Assembly: GCF_037042905.1 (NCBI RefSeq)
Contig: NC_087254.1
Location: 19,090,603 to 19,154,602, forward strand
From: Lytechinus pictus
Taxonomy: Eukaryota > Echinodermata > Echinoidea > Temnopleuroida > Toxopneustidae
Direction of reading: 5' to 3'
DNA: 64,000 nt
Under the pieces are notes generated by a model. That model was not told where the DNA came from, did no database searches, and worked only from the letters and a program-made list of their open reading frames with translations. Below are positions 30,683 through 42,600 of this stretch, piece after piece. Positions within the stretch are counted from its first letter, which is position 1; every line of letters starts with the position of its first letter. The translations under genes were made by a program, and so were the position numbers.

Positions 30683-33600
30683 AGTTACTTGTATATATAT
30701 TTTTAACATATGTGCAACATAGGGGCGTCCTTTTCAAGCCTTGTGCTTATGACTGTTCCCTCCCATGCAATGATTGTTTATTGTTATTTTACCATGAGAT
30801 ATTGTCAATATATTTTCTGTTGTATGATTTATTTTTGCATGGAAATAAAGAATCAAAGAATCAAATGAGGAGGATAGGCAAACCGAATAGTGCGAGTCCG
30901 CAGCCTGCGCAACCTGAATTTTTTTTTTATTGTTATTCAGAAATGAAAATGAAACTTTTATTCTGAGCATTGAGCATTTTTTTGTTGTAAATCACGAATA
31001 GGATTTATAAATCAAACAAAATAATGAAAATTCGATGCCGTTCTCCTTTCGCCCCACCGTCTTATCTTGTCTTTAGACCTTTTCCTCATAGTGGCAGTAC
31101 TTTCTCTTTCCTACTTTTGGCCATCTATACCAATTTGTAATCAGTACCTCTTCAGAAGTTTTCTATCACCTTTCGGGCGCTATACTATTTGGGGCCACTT
31201 TCTAGGCCTGCTATCGATCAAGGAACAAAATTCTAAATTTGTTACTGATCAAATTACATAAATTACACAATTTCCTTTGAAATATGACGATGTTTCTTTT
31301 ATAGAAAGTGATATGTAATTAGTCAACCTCACGAAATAAAATCCATCAATTTTTAGAAAATGGCATTTTGGGGGATTTTAGGACCTGGTCGCAAAATGAC
31401 GTTCCAAATTTCAAACTAAATTCATAACTTTTGATGGTTTTTCATTTTATTTCCAATGAATAAACATATCGTCATTTGAAATGTGGAAATCCGCATCTTA
31501 AACTTGGAGCTTAAATATTGTGGGAGGCATCGATACGAAAGGGCAAAGAAAACCAGACTACGGCACAATAAAATATATTTATCTTTTATTGCGCAAATTG
31601 ATTAGGAAAAATTCAAATGAAAAGGTATAATCATAATAATGAGGAAAGAGCAATTCTTTTTCCTTCAATATTTTTCTTTAATTTTGCTGCTTTTATTTAT
31701 CAGGGTGAGCTTTCCCTTTAAATGTTGAAGAATGGTAATGGCAACGATGTCTATGGTAATTTAAAGGGCGTACGTCTGTCAGGAAAGAAATTTAGTATTT
31801 CAGTTAAGTTCAGACATGTGTTTAAAATATTTACTTGGTCCAGCTTATGGTAGGCCTATAGACAATTGTATATGTACATATGTTTTGAATGTTTCAAAAG
31901 CAAGCGTTGGAAACGTTTGATACCCCCCCCCCCAGTACAAGATCAGGTGGATGCCATATTTTGTTCAAGTGTTAAAAATATTTCGTACTAGCTAAGCATC
32001 TTCATACAGGTGTCATAAATAGTTAATACTGTGCTTTAGCTTTAAAGAATGTACAGATGCACAGGAAGTCTTTTGTTATTAAGAATGTGTTGCTTTATGC
32101 ACTCATCTGCTATTGAAATTCTTTGAATTACGTTATAGAAGTTGTACAGTTATTCCTAGTACCGGTAGGGTATATTAGGAGGTTAGTTTCAGTAATTCAG
32201 GGAGAACCACCTAAGCTAGAATAGACTACAGATGTTCGTATAGGCAGTCTAAGTTAAAACTGAGGGACTACGTCGGTGACGAGATAACGACCCCAGCTGC
32301 CACCGGTTCTCCACCGACATGATTCGACACAATTCATGTCATCATTGGGGGCTCGATCTCGTCCACTAATTCGTTAAAGCCACATCTCTCTGATCTGGGG
32401 GCTACTCATCGAGGGGCAACAGTCTGCGGAGGCCGAGGCCGAGTGGAAGAGACATCGCTAGCTGCGGAGGCCAGGAACTGGACCGACCACCAGGGCCGAG
32501 TGGGGCATGTCAGGCCAGATGAGATGATGGGGGCTAGAGTCAACGATTACCGTTAAGTTAAGTTGTATTTTGTTTTATCCATGTACATTTTCATGTACAA
32601 ATTATTGTAAAACCATCAAAAGAGAACATCAGAAAGATTGAAGAGATATGATTAAATCTTTTACAAACTTACAAATTCTCAGTTTTATGTATTCCTTATT
32701 TGGCATCAAGCAGCAGTAGGTAAATAATTTTAAAAAAGTCACTTCCCACGTGACAACGTCCCCCCCCCCCTCACAAGTTTTAAGACCAGGAAAAAAAGAG
32801 AAAAGGAAAGAGAAAAGAGAGAAGGGTGAAATACATCATTTTCTGAATATTATGTCAAAATTATCACAAAATTGGTCATAAAGAATTGTGATAAAAATGT
32901 TAATATTTGCTCGCTCGCTCACATTTAAAAAAATAAATTTTGTCCGATACTCCATACCTAGCCTTTACACTTTTGGCTCATTACGCCACTGATGTACATG
33001 AAAATCAACGACATAAGCATACCTCGTATCAGGGTCCCATTTCATAAAGACTTGTTATAATAACAAGTGCACAATCCCAATTACAATTTTACAATCTGCC
33101 AATCATGCAGATGGAGGGATCTCAATAATTTTAACTGTTATTGCAAATTTATTAAGTCGTCTGTGATCAAGCGTTTCATCATGGACCTTTTATATATCTC
33201 CATGGAGCTACAGCTTCATGACATTTTAGTGTTATCAGCTTTGCAGCAGCCTCTGATGTTGGTTGCTAGGACGCCACCACTCTCTCTCTCTCTCTCTCTC
33301 TGCCGAGAGGCTTTAATAGGAAAATAGTAAGAGGAAAATAGACCCGATTATTGCATGGTGTCGAAGAAACAGTGTAATGAACCAAGTATTCTTTACAAGG
33401 ATAAGAAGGACTGAAGAGGACTTGGACCGAAGGGGGAAGAGGAGATAGAAGAGGTATTGTTTGGGTATAGAGCTATAATAATCATGACAAAGGTCTCATG
33501 GATTGAGGGACAATGAGACACCCTCATGAGCTAAATCTGGCCACGGGTAAAGGGTAGTCTTAATTGAGGGCAGCATTTTTCTTTATTTGGTTGGTTTGTA

Positions 33601-34172
33601 ATTTCACTCCCTCAGAAATAAATCCGACCAAGAAAAAAAGGAAGAAATAGGAATAAAGTGGATAGATCATGCATATTATTTCTGAGTATTGTGTCAAACT
33701 CGGAAATAACACAAGTTTTCGCTCGCTCGCAACTTTTTCTTTCAACTCCCTCAACAATTTTGCCTCACTTATGTCACTATCCCAAAGTATGCCCGTTTTC
33801 TTTACAAAATTATTTCTACAAGAGATCCAGAAATCTATTGGCACTCGTGGAAAATGGTCCAATGGTGATGTCGGATGCCTACAGCTTCCCCAGTTTTAGG
33901 AAAACACTTCTACACATTATACACTTGATCATTCTATCAGCTCTTACACGCCTGTTAAACGAATTGTTTTTTCCCCAAAAATTACAATCATAATTAGAAG
34001 AATAAGAAGGCCCCTATATATAACAAGTCAATTTATCATATGTTTGTTAATAAATGTTGTCTCCCCATGTGTCACCCCTGTTTCGCACTCCCGGGATCGA
34101 TGTCGCTTTCAAAAGTTACATTAATTTTAGTCTGCATAACTATCACGGTGACAGTTCATCAGTAATCTTCGA
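30683..34172. other. Intergenic, no gene recognised
   Basis: Single-copy AT-rich sequence. It contains C runs (31921, 32760), a GC-rich patch at 32240-32530 with no open frame worth calling, a GGGTCCCATTTCATAAAGAC repeat end near 33029, and (CT)n at 33279-33302. Open frames are short and without splice context. Confidence 0.5.
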
Positions 34173-34428
34173 CAGGGGTGGATCCAGGATTTTCCAAAGG
34201 GGGGGGGGGCAAATTTTTCGGAGGAAAATTTTGACAAGCCAAAAAAGAAAAAAAAAGTTTTCAACCACAAATAAAGAGGATTTTTCGTACCCGAAAAAAA
34301 TTTGACAAGCAAAAAAAAAAAAAAAAAAAGGTCTTCAATTTCAATTTTTACAATGCAAATTTTAATTTTGTTTCTCAAAAGGGGGGGCACGTACCCCCCC
34401 TTGCCCCCCCCCCCTGGATCCGCGCCTG
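34173..34428. mobile_element. MITE with GGATCC-type ends, family C copy 1
   Basis: Ends CAGGGGTGGATCCAGGATTT and CCTGGATCCGCGCCTG are inverted repeats, followed inward by G/C homopolymers. The interior matches 57689-57853 in inverted orientation (ATTTTTCGGAGGAAAATTTT, GGCACGT). Confidence 0.85.
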
Positions 34429-36760
34429 ATCCTCGACATCTATATACAGTCCAAGTAAATTTAAGGGGAGTGATTGTGGTTTATGGTATGAAATAACAAA
34501 CATTATTTTGTAATGATTGTAATTTTGCCGGGTAATTTTGGCAAAAGTACGAACGTCATGCAGTCAAGCAGATATAACGGACTGGTGCGCTTTTGTCATC
34601 GACCTAACTGTTTATGTGATTCCTATTGTAATCATACCAAAAAGGTCTATCAGCTCCTTCGGGAAGCGACGATGGCACTCGTATCAGTGCACCCAAGGGC
34701 CATGGCGGAGAGAGTGATTCTTGTAAATAGTTCAGTTATTGTGAATGTTTCATGATTTTATCCGAGTATGATTACTTTATTAAACGTAGAGCTCTTCTGA
34801 TTTATACACGGGTTTATACACCTCCGTGTTCCAGTGATCAGTATCTTCAGCGAAACTTGTGCAGACAAAACCAGGAACGGAGAGAGAGAGATGATCTCCC
34901 AACGAGCGTTCATTTTCGCATTCCTCGAAGGATCATTCAATTAGTGTGTCGCTAAGGAAAATTAGCTGGTATTGAAAAGGGGGCAATCGATGTTTGTTTA
35001 CTAGTGTAGGCCTGTATACTGATATTTTCATCTGGTTTTCAAAATAGCGAAGAAAAACGTGGTCAAGGTGAATGACACAAATACCATTGGCTAGATTCCA
35101 GAGCTGTAAGTATTTTGATTAGCATGTTTTCACAATTTCTTCAACTTTATCATAATCATGAATTTACGATACACAGTTCATATTTCAAATAGCATGTTCA
35201 TGGGAAGTCACTGTGAAATATGCTCTTAAGCGTTTTTATTTTTCCAGGGTTAACATTAGAATAAAAAAAAACGTTATTTCATCCAACTTAGTTTTTTGTT
35301 TTTAGCCCGCTGCACACCACGATCCGACTAAGATGCGATTTTCGAACAAATAGTAAAAGTTACAAAAAGTGAAATTATTCTGCTTTGTTATATTTAGCCT
35401 TTATAGGAGTAACGTTCTCATCAGCTTCAAATCTCAGCCGATGACGCCGATCGATCTCATTACGATTTGGAATTGAATTCGCTTTTATTCTATACAGCAG
35501 TACAGGAAGGTTCCAAAATCCAATAGACTTGAATTTCAGTTTCAGTATTCATTCCACTTATATGGTTAAATTATACAGGTTACAATTTTCATATCAAATG
35601 CTATTAAAATTTCTTTGAAAATTTGATTCCAATGGATCGTGTACTGTGCATCACACATTGATGCATTTTTTACGTAACTGCATTATATTGAATAGATCAT
35701 TCTAATAAACTTTCCGATGCTCATTTGCATACCTACCGAGGCTTAGGCCTCCAACGTGACTAAATTGAAATTATGTGCTTCAGCAAAATTATGAGGAGAC
35801 ATCATAGTATTGAAAAGAAATGCTAAGTACATTGATTCTTAGAACCCGAACGAATCAAGGAACAATGACTAGTCTCCAATATACGTTAATGTACCGCTCT
35901 CAGCAACCTAATATTTGTATAAATGAAAGATAAAATCGTCATTTCAATTGATAGAGATAATTTTGTTAGCATGGCGAGCAATTACAGATGGACCAAAGAT
36001 AATGTCTGGTAATAACTTTGGTCGCTTTGTATGTTTTCATGTTAAATTTGAAGATAATATCACACACCTTTGCTCTATCAAACAAACTTTGTTTCCCTTG
36101 GCATAGCATGTGGTAATGATCAAGTCTTCTGCAAAGTATACACTGTGAAAACACCGGAGTTAATTCAACACCGAGTTAGCTATCTACAGTATAAAGATAT
36201 AGCACCGGGGAAGTTTTTAAACATAAGCAATTTAGAATCAAGCCAATTGGTGTTGTGTCAACACACCCCTGGTGCTTCCCTTTGTAGATGACGGACTGGT
36301 GTTAAATTCGCACCGAATTTTAGCGGTGTATGTAAAGCAAACGCATCAATAGAAACGGATGAACGAAAGGGAATATTATTGTTGAAAATAAACATAATTT
36401 TCTTCTTGTTTAGTTGTTATCATTATCATTACTAGTGTTGTTATTAAGTATTATTGTTATCATTGTTTGATGATGATGATAATGATGATGATGATGATAA
36501 TAATGGTGGTGGTGATGATGATGGTGGTGGTGGTGGTGGTGATGATGGTGGTAGTGACGGTGGTGGTGGCGGTGGTGGTGATGATGACAGTAGTAGAAAG
36601 TAGTAGTAGTAGTTGTAGTAGTAGTAGTCGTAGTCGTAGTAGTAGTAGTAGTTGTAGTAGTAGTAGACTAACATTGTCATACATAATTATCAGCATTGTT
36701 AATTTATTATCATCCTAAATCATCATAATTATAACGTTAGGTAATAGAGTTTTTTTTATA
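34429..36760. other. Intergenic with trinucleotide microsatellites
   Basis: Unique sequence to about 36400. A possible decayed inverted-repeat element lies around 36142-36330 (ACACCGG... and ...GGTGT ends). At 36466-36667 a (ATG/GTG)n tract grades into (GTA)n; poly-Met, poly-Val and poly-Ser frames there are not genes. Confidence 0.55.
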
Positions 36761-36884
36761 CCTCAGTCACATTTGATCTACGGCGGCCGTACGGCGAGTA
36801 TACATATAGGTGGTTTGAAGAAAAATTGATATAAAGGATGTTTTCGACTCGCCGTACGGCCGCCATAGGGGAAATGAGACTGTA
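36761..36884. mobile_element. Foldback MITE, family A copy 2
   Basis: CCTCAGTCACATTTGATCTA at the left, then inverted arms GGCGGCCGTACGGCGAG and CTCGCCGTACGGCCGCC around a shortened loop, ending GAGACTG. TA flanks both ends. Confidence 0.85.
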
Positions 36885-38222
36885 GCATTTAACTCTGTTA
36901 TTTTTATATTTTAAAAGTCCTGTCATTTCACCATTGGCAAAACAAAAAACTTGTAGCAGGGATTATAATGAATTTCAGTCATGATGAAAATTGTTGACAA
37001 AACTGCATACTATTTTGTTGAACCTAAGTTTACTGGTGGTTGATGTCACACCTGTTAACGGTTGTGATTAAAATGATGATCAATATCATTTTTGCGTAAA
37101 GCTTAAGCAATTGACACTTATTCTACGCATTTTGTTGGAACGGATAATGCGAATCCTTTCAAAGAATTATTACGTGAAAAACACGTAACAACACATCGTT
37201 AAAGGGAAAGGGTTCTGTTCCTATGTCATTCATCTATGTGTAGTTGAATATTTTTTTGTTCGTTTGCTTGCTTACTTTTGATGTTTGAAACTTTGGAAAA
37301 GACAAAAAGGATGATAGACCATTCGATATGTATTCAATCAATCGATATTTTCCTTCAAGATATTAACATAAAGCGCGATATATATCCCATGAACATATTA
37401 TACACATACTTTATTTGCTACATAACAGACTCGTGCAGTCTTAACAACTCATGGTTTACTTAAGTTCTTAAAGTGTCTCCGCCTTTTTTGTCATTTCTAA
37501 ACGTGTAAGAGATGGGCAATGCTAAGCTCCTTAAAGCCACCTCACTGACATGACTGATCAAACAGAACGCGAGAAAGCACAAAGAGAATATACACGAAAT
37601 GAACTGTTCTACATACCACTCACCCCACCCCTCGAATGCGTTTATATTTTTATTTTCTCCTTAAAAGATAATAAATCCCTTTCCGAGTAATACATCGAAT
37701 TATATCATATTGATATTCTTTTCATTGCAGTTTGAGGAACGAATTGTATATCTTGCGTAGCAAAGGATTTGCTTTGAAGAAAGGGAATGAATAAGCCGAT
37801 TCGTTAAATAGGAAACACTTCAACAGAAATCAAATTAAACGATTACATTTTTCTCATATTACTCGATTTGGATTGGTCTCGATCCAAATGGAGTAAAAGT
37901 TAATTGTCTAGATATTAACTTCACATATGGTCAAATCATATTTCGAAACTGTTTTGTCAGTAAATTTTATAGCATCAGTCAAGCAAATTATATTCCAATG
38001 AACTTAATTGGCTTGATAACAATAGTCAGAAAATGACTTAAATAGTGACAAGGGTCTATACGTGGTATAAAAACTGACTTATAGCATTTTGACCAAGTGA
38101 ATGGACTTTTATTTTGTATTTTGTTGAAGACTGTTAATTTTTGAGGTGGCATTCATGGGAGAGAACCATTATTCTGCATGTATTATTATTTTTATTATTA
38201 TTCTGTTTTTGTTGGAAACCCA
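36885..38222. other. Intergenic, nothing recognised
   Basis: AT-rich unique sequence with no phase-consistent exons and no repeats seen. Confidence 0.45.
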
Positions 38223-38421
38223 CACAGTAAAAACGCTGTTTAAAATTTTATACAACGCTGTTTACTATATGAACCTTACAGTATTTGTTTAACCGTTTAT
38301 ACAATCATGTTTAATTTATTGAAGATGAGATATTGAAAATAAAACTTTGTTGTTTAAACCGTTTAAACAATTACTGTAAGGTTCATATAGTAAACAGCGT
38401 TGTATAATTTTTTTTACTGTG
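38223..38421. mobile_element. ~199-bp foldback MITE
   Basis: Ends CACAGTAAAAA and TTTTTACTGTG. The arms contain TATACAACGCTGTTTACTAT and GAACCTTACAGTA, repeated inverted at 38365-38410, around a ~60-bp loop. The CACAGT end is hAT-like; no clear target duplication. Confidence 0.85.
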
Positions 38422-39349
38422 CACGAGAAGATACATCCCAATTATATATTTTTTTTATACATATATTATGTTTTTTATGTTTGAAGCGAAAATTTTAAAT
38501 CACATGCAGACACAGAATTTATATAACTGGAACAAATAACGTTGGAGGTATGGCAATACAATGTACCGCTTCACTTATTTGAATAATTGATCGTTCTGCC
38601 AATGATAGGTCTTTTTTCACCCTGTGAGAGCACGTTTTTGACAATGCAAGGCGGCGTTTTAATGCATTTCAAAATTACAGCCGAAGTGTAAAGCGATAAC
38701 ACGTTCCTGCTTTACACTAAAGTATGAAAACCAAAACTAACAAACAGTTTCCTAAAAAATCGTGTTTGCATTTGAAGAGGTGAAATTCCTTCTAAAAACA
38801 CATAGTAATTTTCTTGAAACATAACATGTAAAAATATGAAACTAAATAATGGTACATTGATGGCTAACACGATCAGGTTTTGGAGACGTATCTTGCATGA
38901 AAGTATCCATTATTCTTATCAATCTGAAAAATGAATAAAAAGTTAGTTAAATGATATCCTCAACCTACCAGCAAATTTGAAGCAGATATAAACAGAAAAC
39001 TGACTAATGCATGTTGTATTTTAGGTACTAAGGTGATAAGACAAGGTCATTAAAAAATATATAGAATAAATAAATAAAAATACAAATTCCTAAATATAAT
39101 GAGTGTGTTTATTGGAATCTTGAAACTGTAACAACGTGAGTAGGGAACGAATTCTATTGTTTTGTCTTTTCTCACTCTTTTTCTTTTACAGCTCGCAATA
39201 ACGACTATCATCGTGATCATCATCTACGAAGTATATGAGAATGGAATTAAAATGTCATGATCTTCTTGTTTAATGCATGGGACATGATAGAAAAGAGCTT
39301 TTTGGATAAATGAGCTTTTTGGATAAATGGATAATGAATATGAGAAGCA

Positions 39350-39363
39350 GTTGCTATGGTAAC
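39350..39363. promoter_or_regulatory. RFX X-box in WD40-gene promoter
   Basis: GTTGCTATGGTAAC is a palindromic X-box 90 bp upstream of a TATA box and ~230 bp upstream of the inferred start codon. RFX factors drive ciliary genes from X-boxes near the start site. The encoded EF-hand/WD40 family has known links to cilia and sperm tails. Confidence 0.6.
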
Positions 39364-39385
39364 GGCGTTTGAAATGGCGCCTTGA

Positions 39386-39395
39386 CTTTCCCGCC
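39386..39395 (+). promoter_or_regulatory. E2F-like site
   Basis: CTTTCCCGCC contains TTTCCCGC, matching the E2F/DP consensus TTTSSCGC, between the X-box and the TATA box. Confidence 0.35.
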
Positions 39396-39452
39396 GTGTG
39401 AATAAACGTCACCTTATCGTCTGCTCTGGTGTTTGTTGTGAAACATTAAAAC

Positions 39453-39460
39453 TATAAAAG
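39453..39460 (+). promoter_or_regulatory. TATA box
   Basis: TATAAAAG places a start site near 39480-39485. The implied 5' UTR of ~110 nt carries four short upstream frames (ATGs near 39488, 39499, 39552 and 39564), each closed before the main ATG at 39592. Confidence 0.55.
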
Positions 39461-39591
39461 GATAGAGGAAGGGTGCCGAGTGATTTGATGATTGGAATAT
39501 GAGCCGAATCTCCGTGGTAGAGCAGACAACAAGTGAGGCTTCTTAGCAACTGATGAGAATCGAATGATAAAGCATTCAAATCACGTCTAAG

Positions 39592-39602
39592 ATGGATACA
39601 GA
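39592..39602 (+). CDS. WD40 gene exon 1 (start codon)
   Basis: ATGGATACAGA followed by the donor GTAAGTAT. Joining to exon 2 gives MDTEEGNGVILFEDQLNLEH in phase. The short coding exon, consensus donor and TATA/X-box upstream support it, but the 8-kb intron leaves the link inferred. Confidence 0.62.
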
Positions 39603-42600
39603 GTAAGTATATTTTTCATTCAATATCCCCCATTCCAATGTCATTTTGAAATTAACATGGATTCGAATTGATTGTTTTATACGCTTGTTTTTTTTTCTCT
39701 AATGACAATCTGATCATCCGAATGAGTATTTACAAAATATGATCTAAGATGTGATTTTTTTTCACACTCCACCATCTATAATCGACTCCCTGAAAACAAC
39801 CTAATTATCAAGAGTCTTCATAACTATCTATTTCAAATTCTTAAACAAATCTTCATATTGTAACTAATTGATTTTAGTAGACATTGCGTAGGATATGAGA
39901 TTAATAAGTTTGTTTGGAAATTCTAACCTCTTACAGAATCATCAGCGACATAAATTTTTTAAACTTTAGTTTCCTTTTTTTCCTAACTTGTTTTTGTAAC
40001 AAAAATATTTTTCCCCTGGTAAACAAACACTCTTGAGCTGCAGGAAGCGATACACTAAACTTGTTTATCAAACTTTTGATTAGATCTTTCCTTGTCGTTG
40101 ACATTATAAGCTCCTCTTTAGAATGTTGTTATGCAAACTGAAAACATAGAACTGCGATGTTTATTCCAAGACCTAAAAGAGATGCTCACCATCACTTTCT
40201 TTCACCTCGGTATCTCCTGGGGCATCACTTTGTAGAATCTCTCTCGTGTTTTCAATCAAAGGGGTGTTTTAAAGACATACACGAGCTTCATGAAATAACC
40301 AAGTAGGCATTGTTGCTAAGTTACGGGTGATTCTGGAAAGAGCAAAATAATAATGGCAAACGAATAAAGTGAAAGTTTAGTGATATGGATGCATTTTACG
40401 AGATATAAACAAAATTGATTTAACTGAGCATTTTATTTTAGTTGGTAGCAATCTGCTTTATAGTGGTGATACGATGACTACAGGATACGGAATGATAACG
40501 AAATTGGTAATGCAAATACTTCAACAAAGTTGCATATCAGATAGCTGCACATTTTCTCTTGCTTGTGTTTAAATAACATGATATGTCCCATTATAGCTTG
40601 TATTGATAAAAGGATAAACGATAAAGAAAGAAGATAGATTGATGGATATTAGCCTAATGTACAGTAGTCATTATTTTTCTTTACCTGATAAAAACAAACT
40701 GTATTTCTTTACACTGAAGACACATTCGTTGACTTGTAACAAGTGCTAGTTGCCAAGGCCTATTGCAATTTTAAACACCAAAACACACATGAAAGACATT
40801 TCGACCATTTATGTTGCAGTACTTTTTACCTCAAACAAGTCTTGAGAACTATGTCAACTTCAAAATCGTGATTAGATTTATGCTTTAGTTATTGTCTCTG
40901 GATTTGATCTTGTTCAGTGATAGTGTCTGATTTTGCCCCAGTTGTCAATTATTTCTCTTTATATTTCAAATTCGAGTTGTCTTGCTTTGTCTTGGTCTAC
41001 GTGCATTTTTTTTTCTTTCGAGGTAGAGTCATTGTTTCTGAACTCTCTCTCTATCTCTCTTTGTTTAATACCTTGGTCACATTTGTTCTACGGCGGCCGT
41101 ACGGCGAGTCGAAAACAGCCGTTTTAACATTTGTTTGTACCAGCTACATATAAGTGGTTTTAGTAAAAATGAATAAAACGGCTGTTTTCGACTCGCCGTA
41201 CGGCCGCCGTAGAGCAAATGTGACCATGGTATAACCAAGAAGACTTATAAATTGGTTGCACCATGGATCCTACTCCATGGTTACATTCATCCCACAAGCC
41301 ACGATCGCACTAATCGATTGTATCTCATTGGAAACAACTTGATAGACATGATAGGTTTGGATTCTGTTCCTTCGGTGTGACTTATATTTGGTTTTTCTCA
41401 ACTTTCTATCTCACCGATCTTTTTTTAATGATTAAATATTTGATTAAGAACGTAACAACGTTATTATAATCAGGGGCCGCAGAAGCGGGGGGGGGGCCCA
41501 CTTTATTAAAAAACGTAAAAATGACCATATGATTGTGATTTTTTGCATGGTCGCCCCCCCCCCCTCCCTCCACTTTGAAAACCGTTACGCGGCCCCTGTT
41601 ATTCGACACAAAATTACAAATAAATCAAGAGAATTACGGCCATATATAGTAATGATCATATCTACAGTGCATAAAGAGTACAGACAGAGAATGTTCCAAT
41701 CTGTCTAACCGGTAAAGTTTGCACTATAATCGGTGATGGATTGATACTGGACGCCACTTTTGCTTTGATATCCAACAACCGTGTTTTGAGTTGATGACCT
41801 TGAACCACTTAATTGTTATGAAATAGTATATCCACTGCATTAAATATAAATGGGTTCTTTTCTTAAACGGAAATTATCCTTGCATCGGCTAAAATGGCCT
41901 AGGAACTGGTCATCAATATGGATTTCCCCAGTTTTATGAGTTAAATTAATCATTAGGCGACGATTAGAATGTCCAGTTTCTCGAGTGATATCTCTGTTGT
42001 GATATTGGTTTAAAAAAATAAAAAATTGACACTCTTCAGGCAGCGAGTGGAAAGTGCAAATCGCTATATTTTTGGTTTTATAAGTTTTTATTGTCTTCTC
42101 TCAAATCAAATGTACAATAACAATAAAAGTCTCATAGGCAAATCATATAATAATCGAAACAAGTATTATCACAGAATTATACATTTGTACAAACGATCAT
42201 CGAGTAAGAAAAGTCTGAATGTTAATGATAATGATGAACATGTAACTTGCCACTAATACAGATTAAAATTCATAAGAATCTTAAATGATATGAGAGAAAA
42301 GCAAGATGGAATATATATATACATATACATGTCTTTATTTCTTTTCTTTCTTTTTCTTGCACATCTAACTTTACCTAAACACCTCCCAAAATTCCCAATA
42401 TCTTAAGTGAAGGGGGTATTCATTTCTATTTAATACCAATTTTCTCTCTTAAAATTCGTCTTCTTACAATTTACGATAGCCCTGCCACCACTCCCTGTCA
42501 ACACAAGTGCATCTAATTTTGTCTGAAGGAGAGCGTAATGGACATTCTACTTTGATCGATGAACAGGCTTAGTCCTATACAACATCGTTGGATTAAACTA

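Noticed and set aside
32341..32365. TTGGGGGCTCG resembling a tRNA-Pro primer-binding site of an LTR element
   Set aside because: No flanking LTR pair, polypurine tract or gag/pol frame is visible nearby; match is short.
34513..34955. Two short frames with mixed composition
   Set aside because: No recognisable domain or splice sites giving a consistent phase with neighbours.
36444..36718. Poly-Met/Val/Ser frames on both strands
   Set aside because: ATG/GTG/GTA microsatellite.
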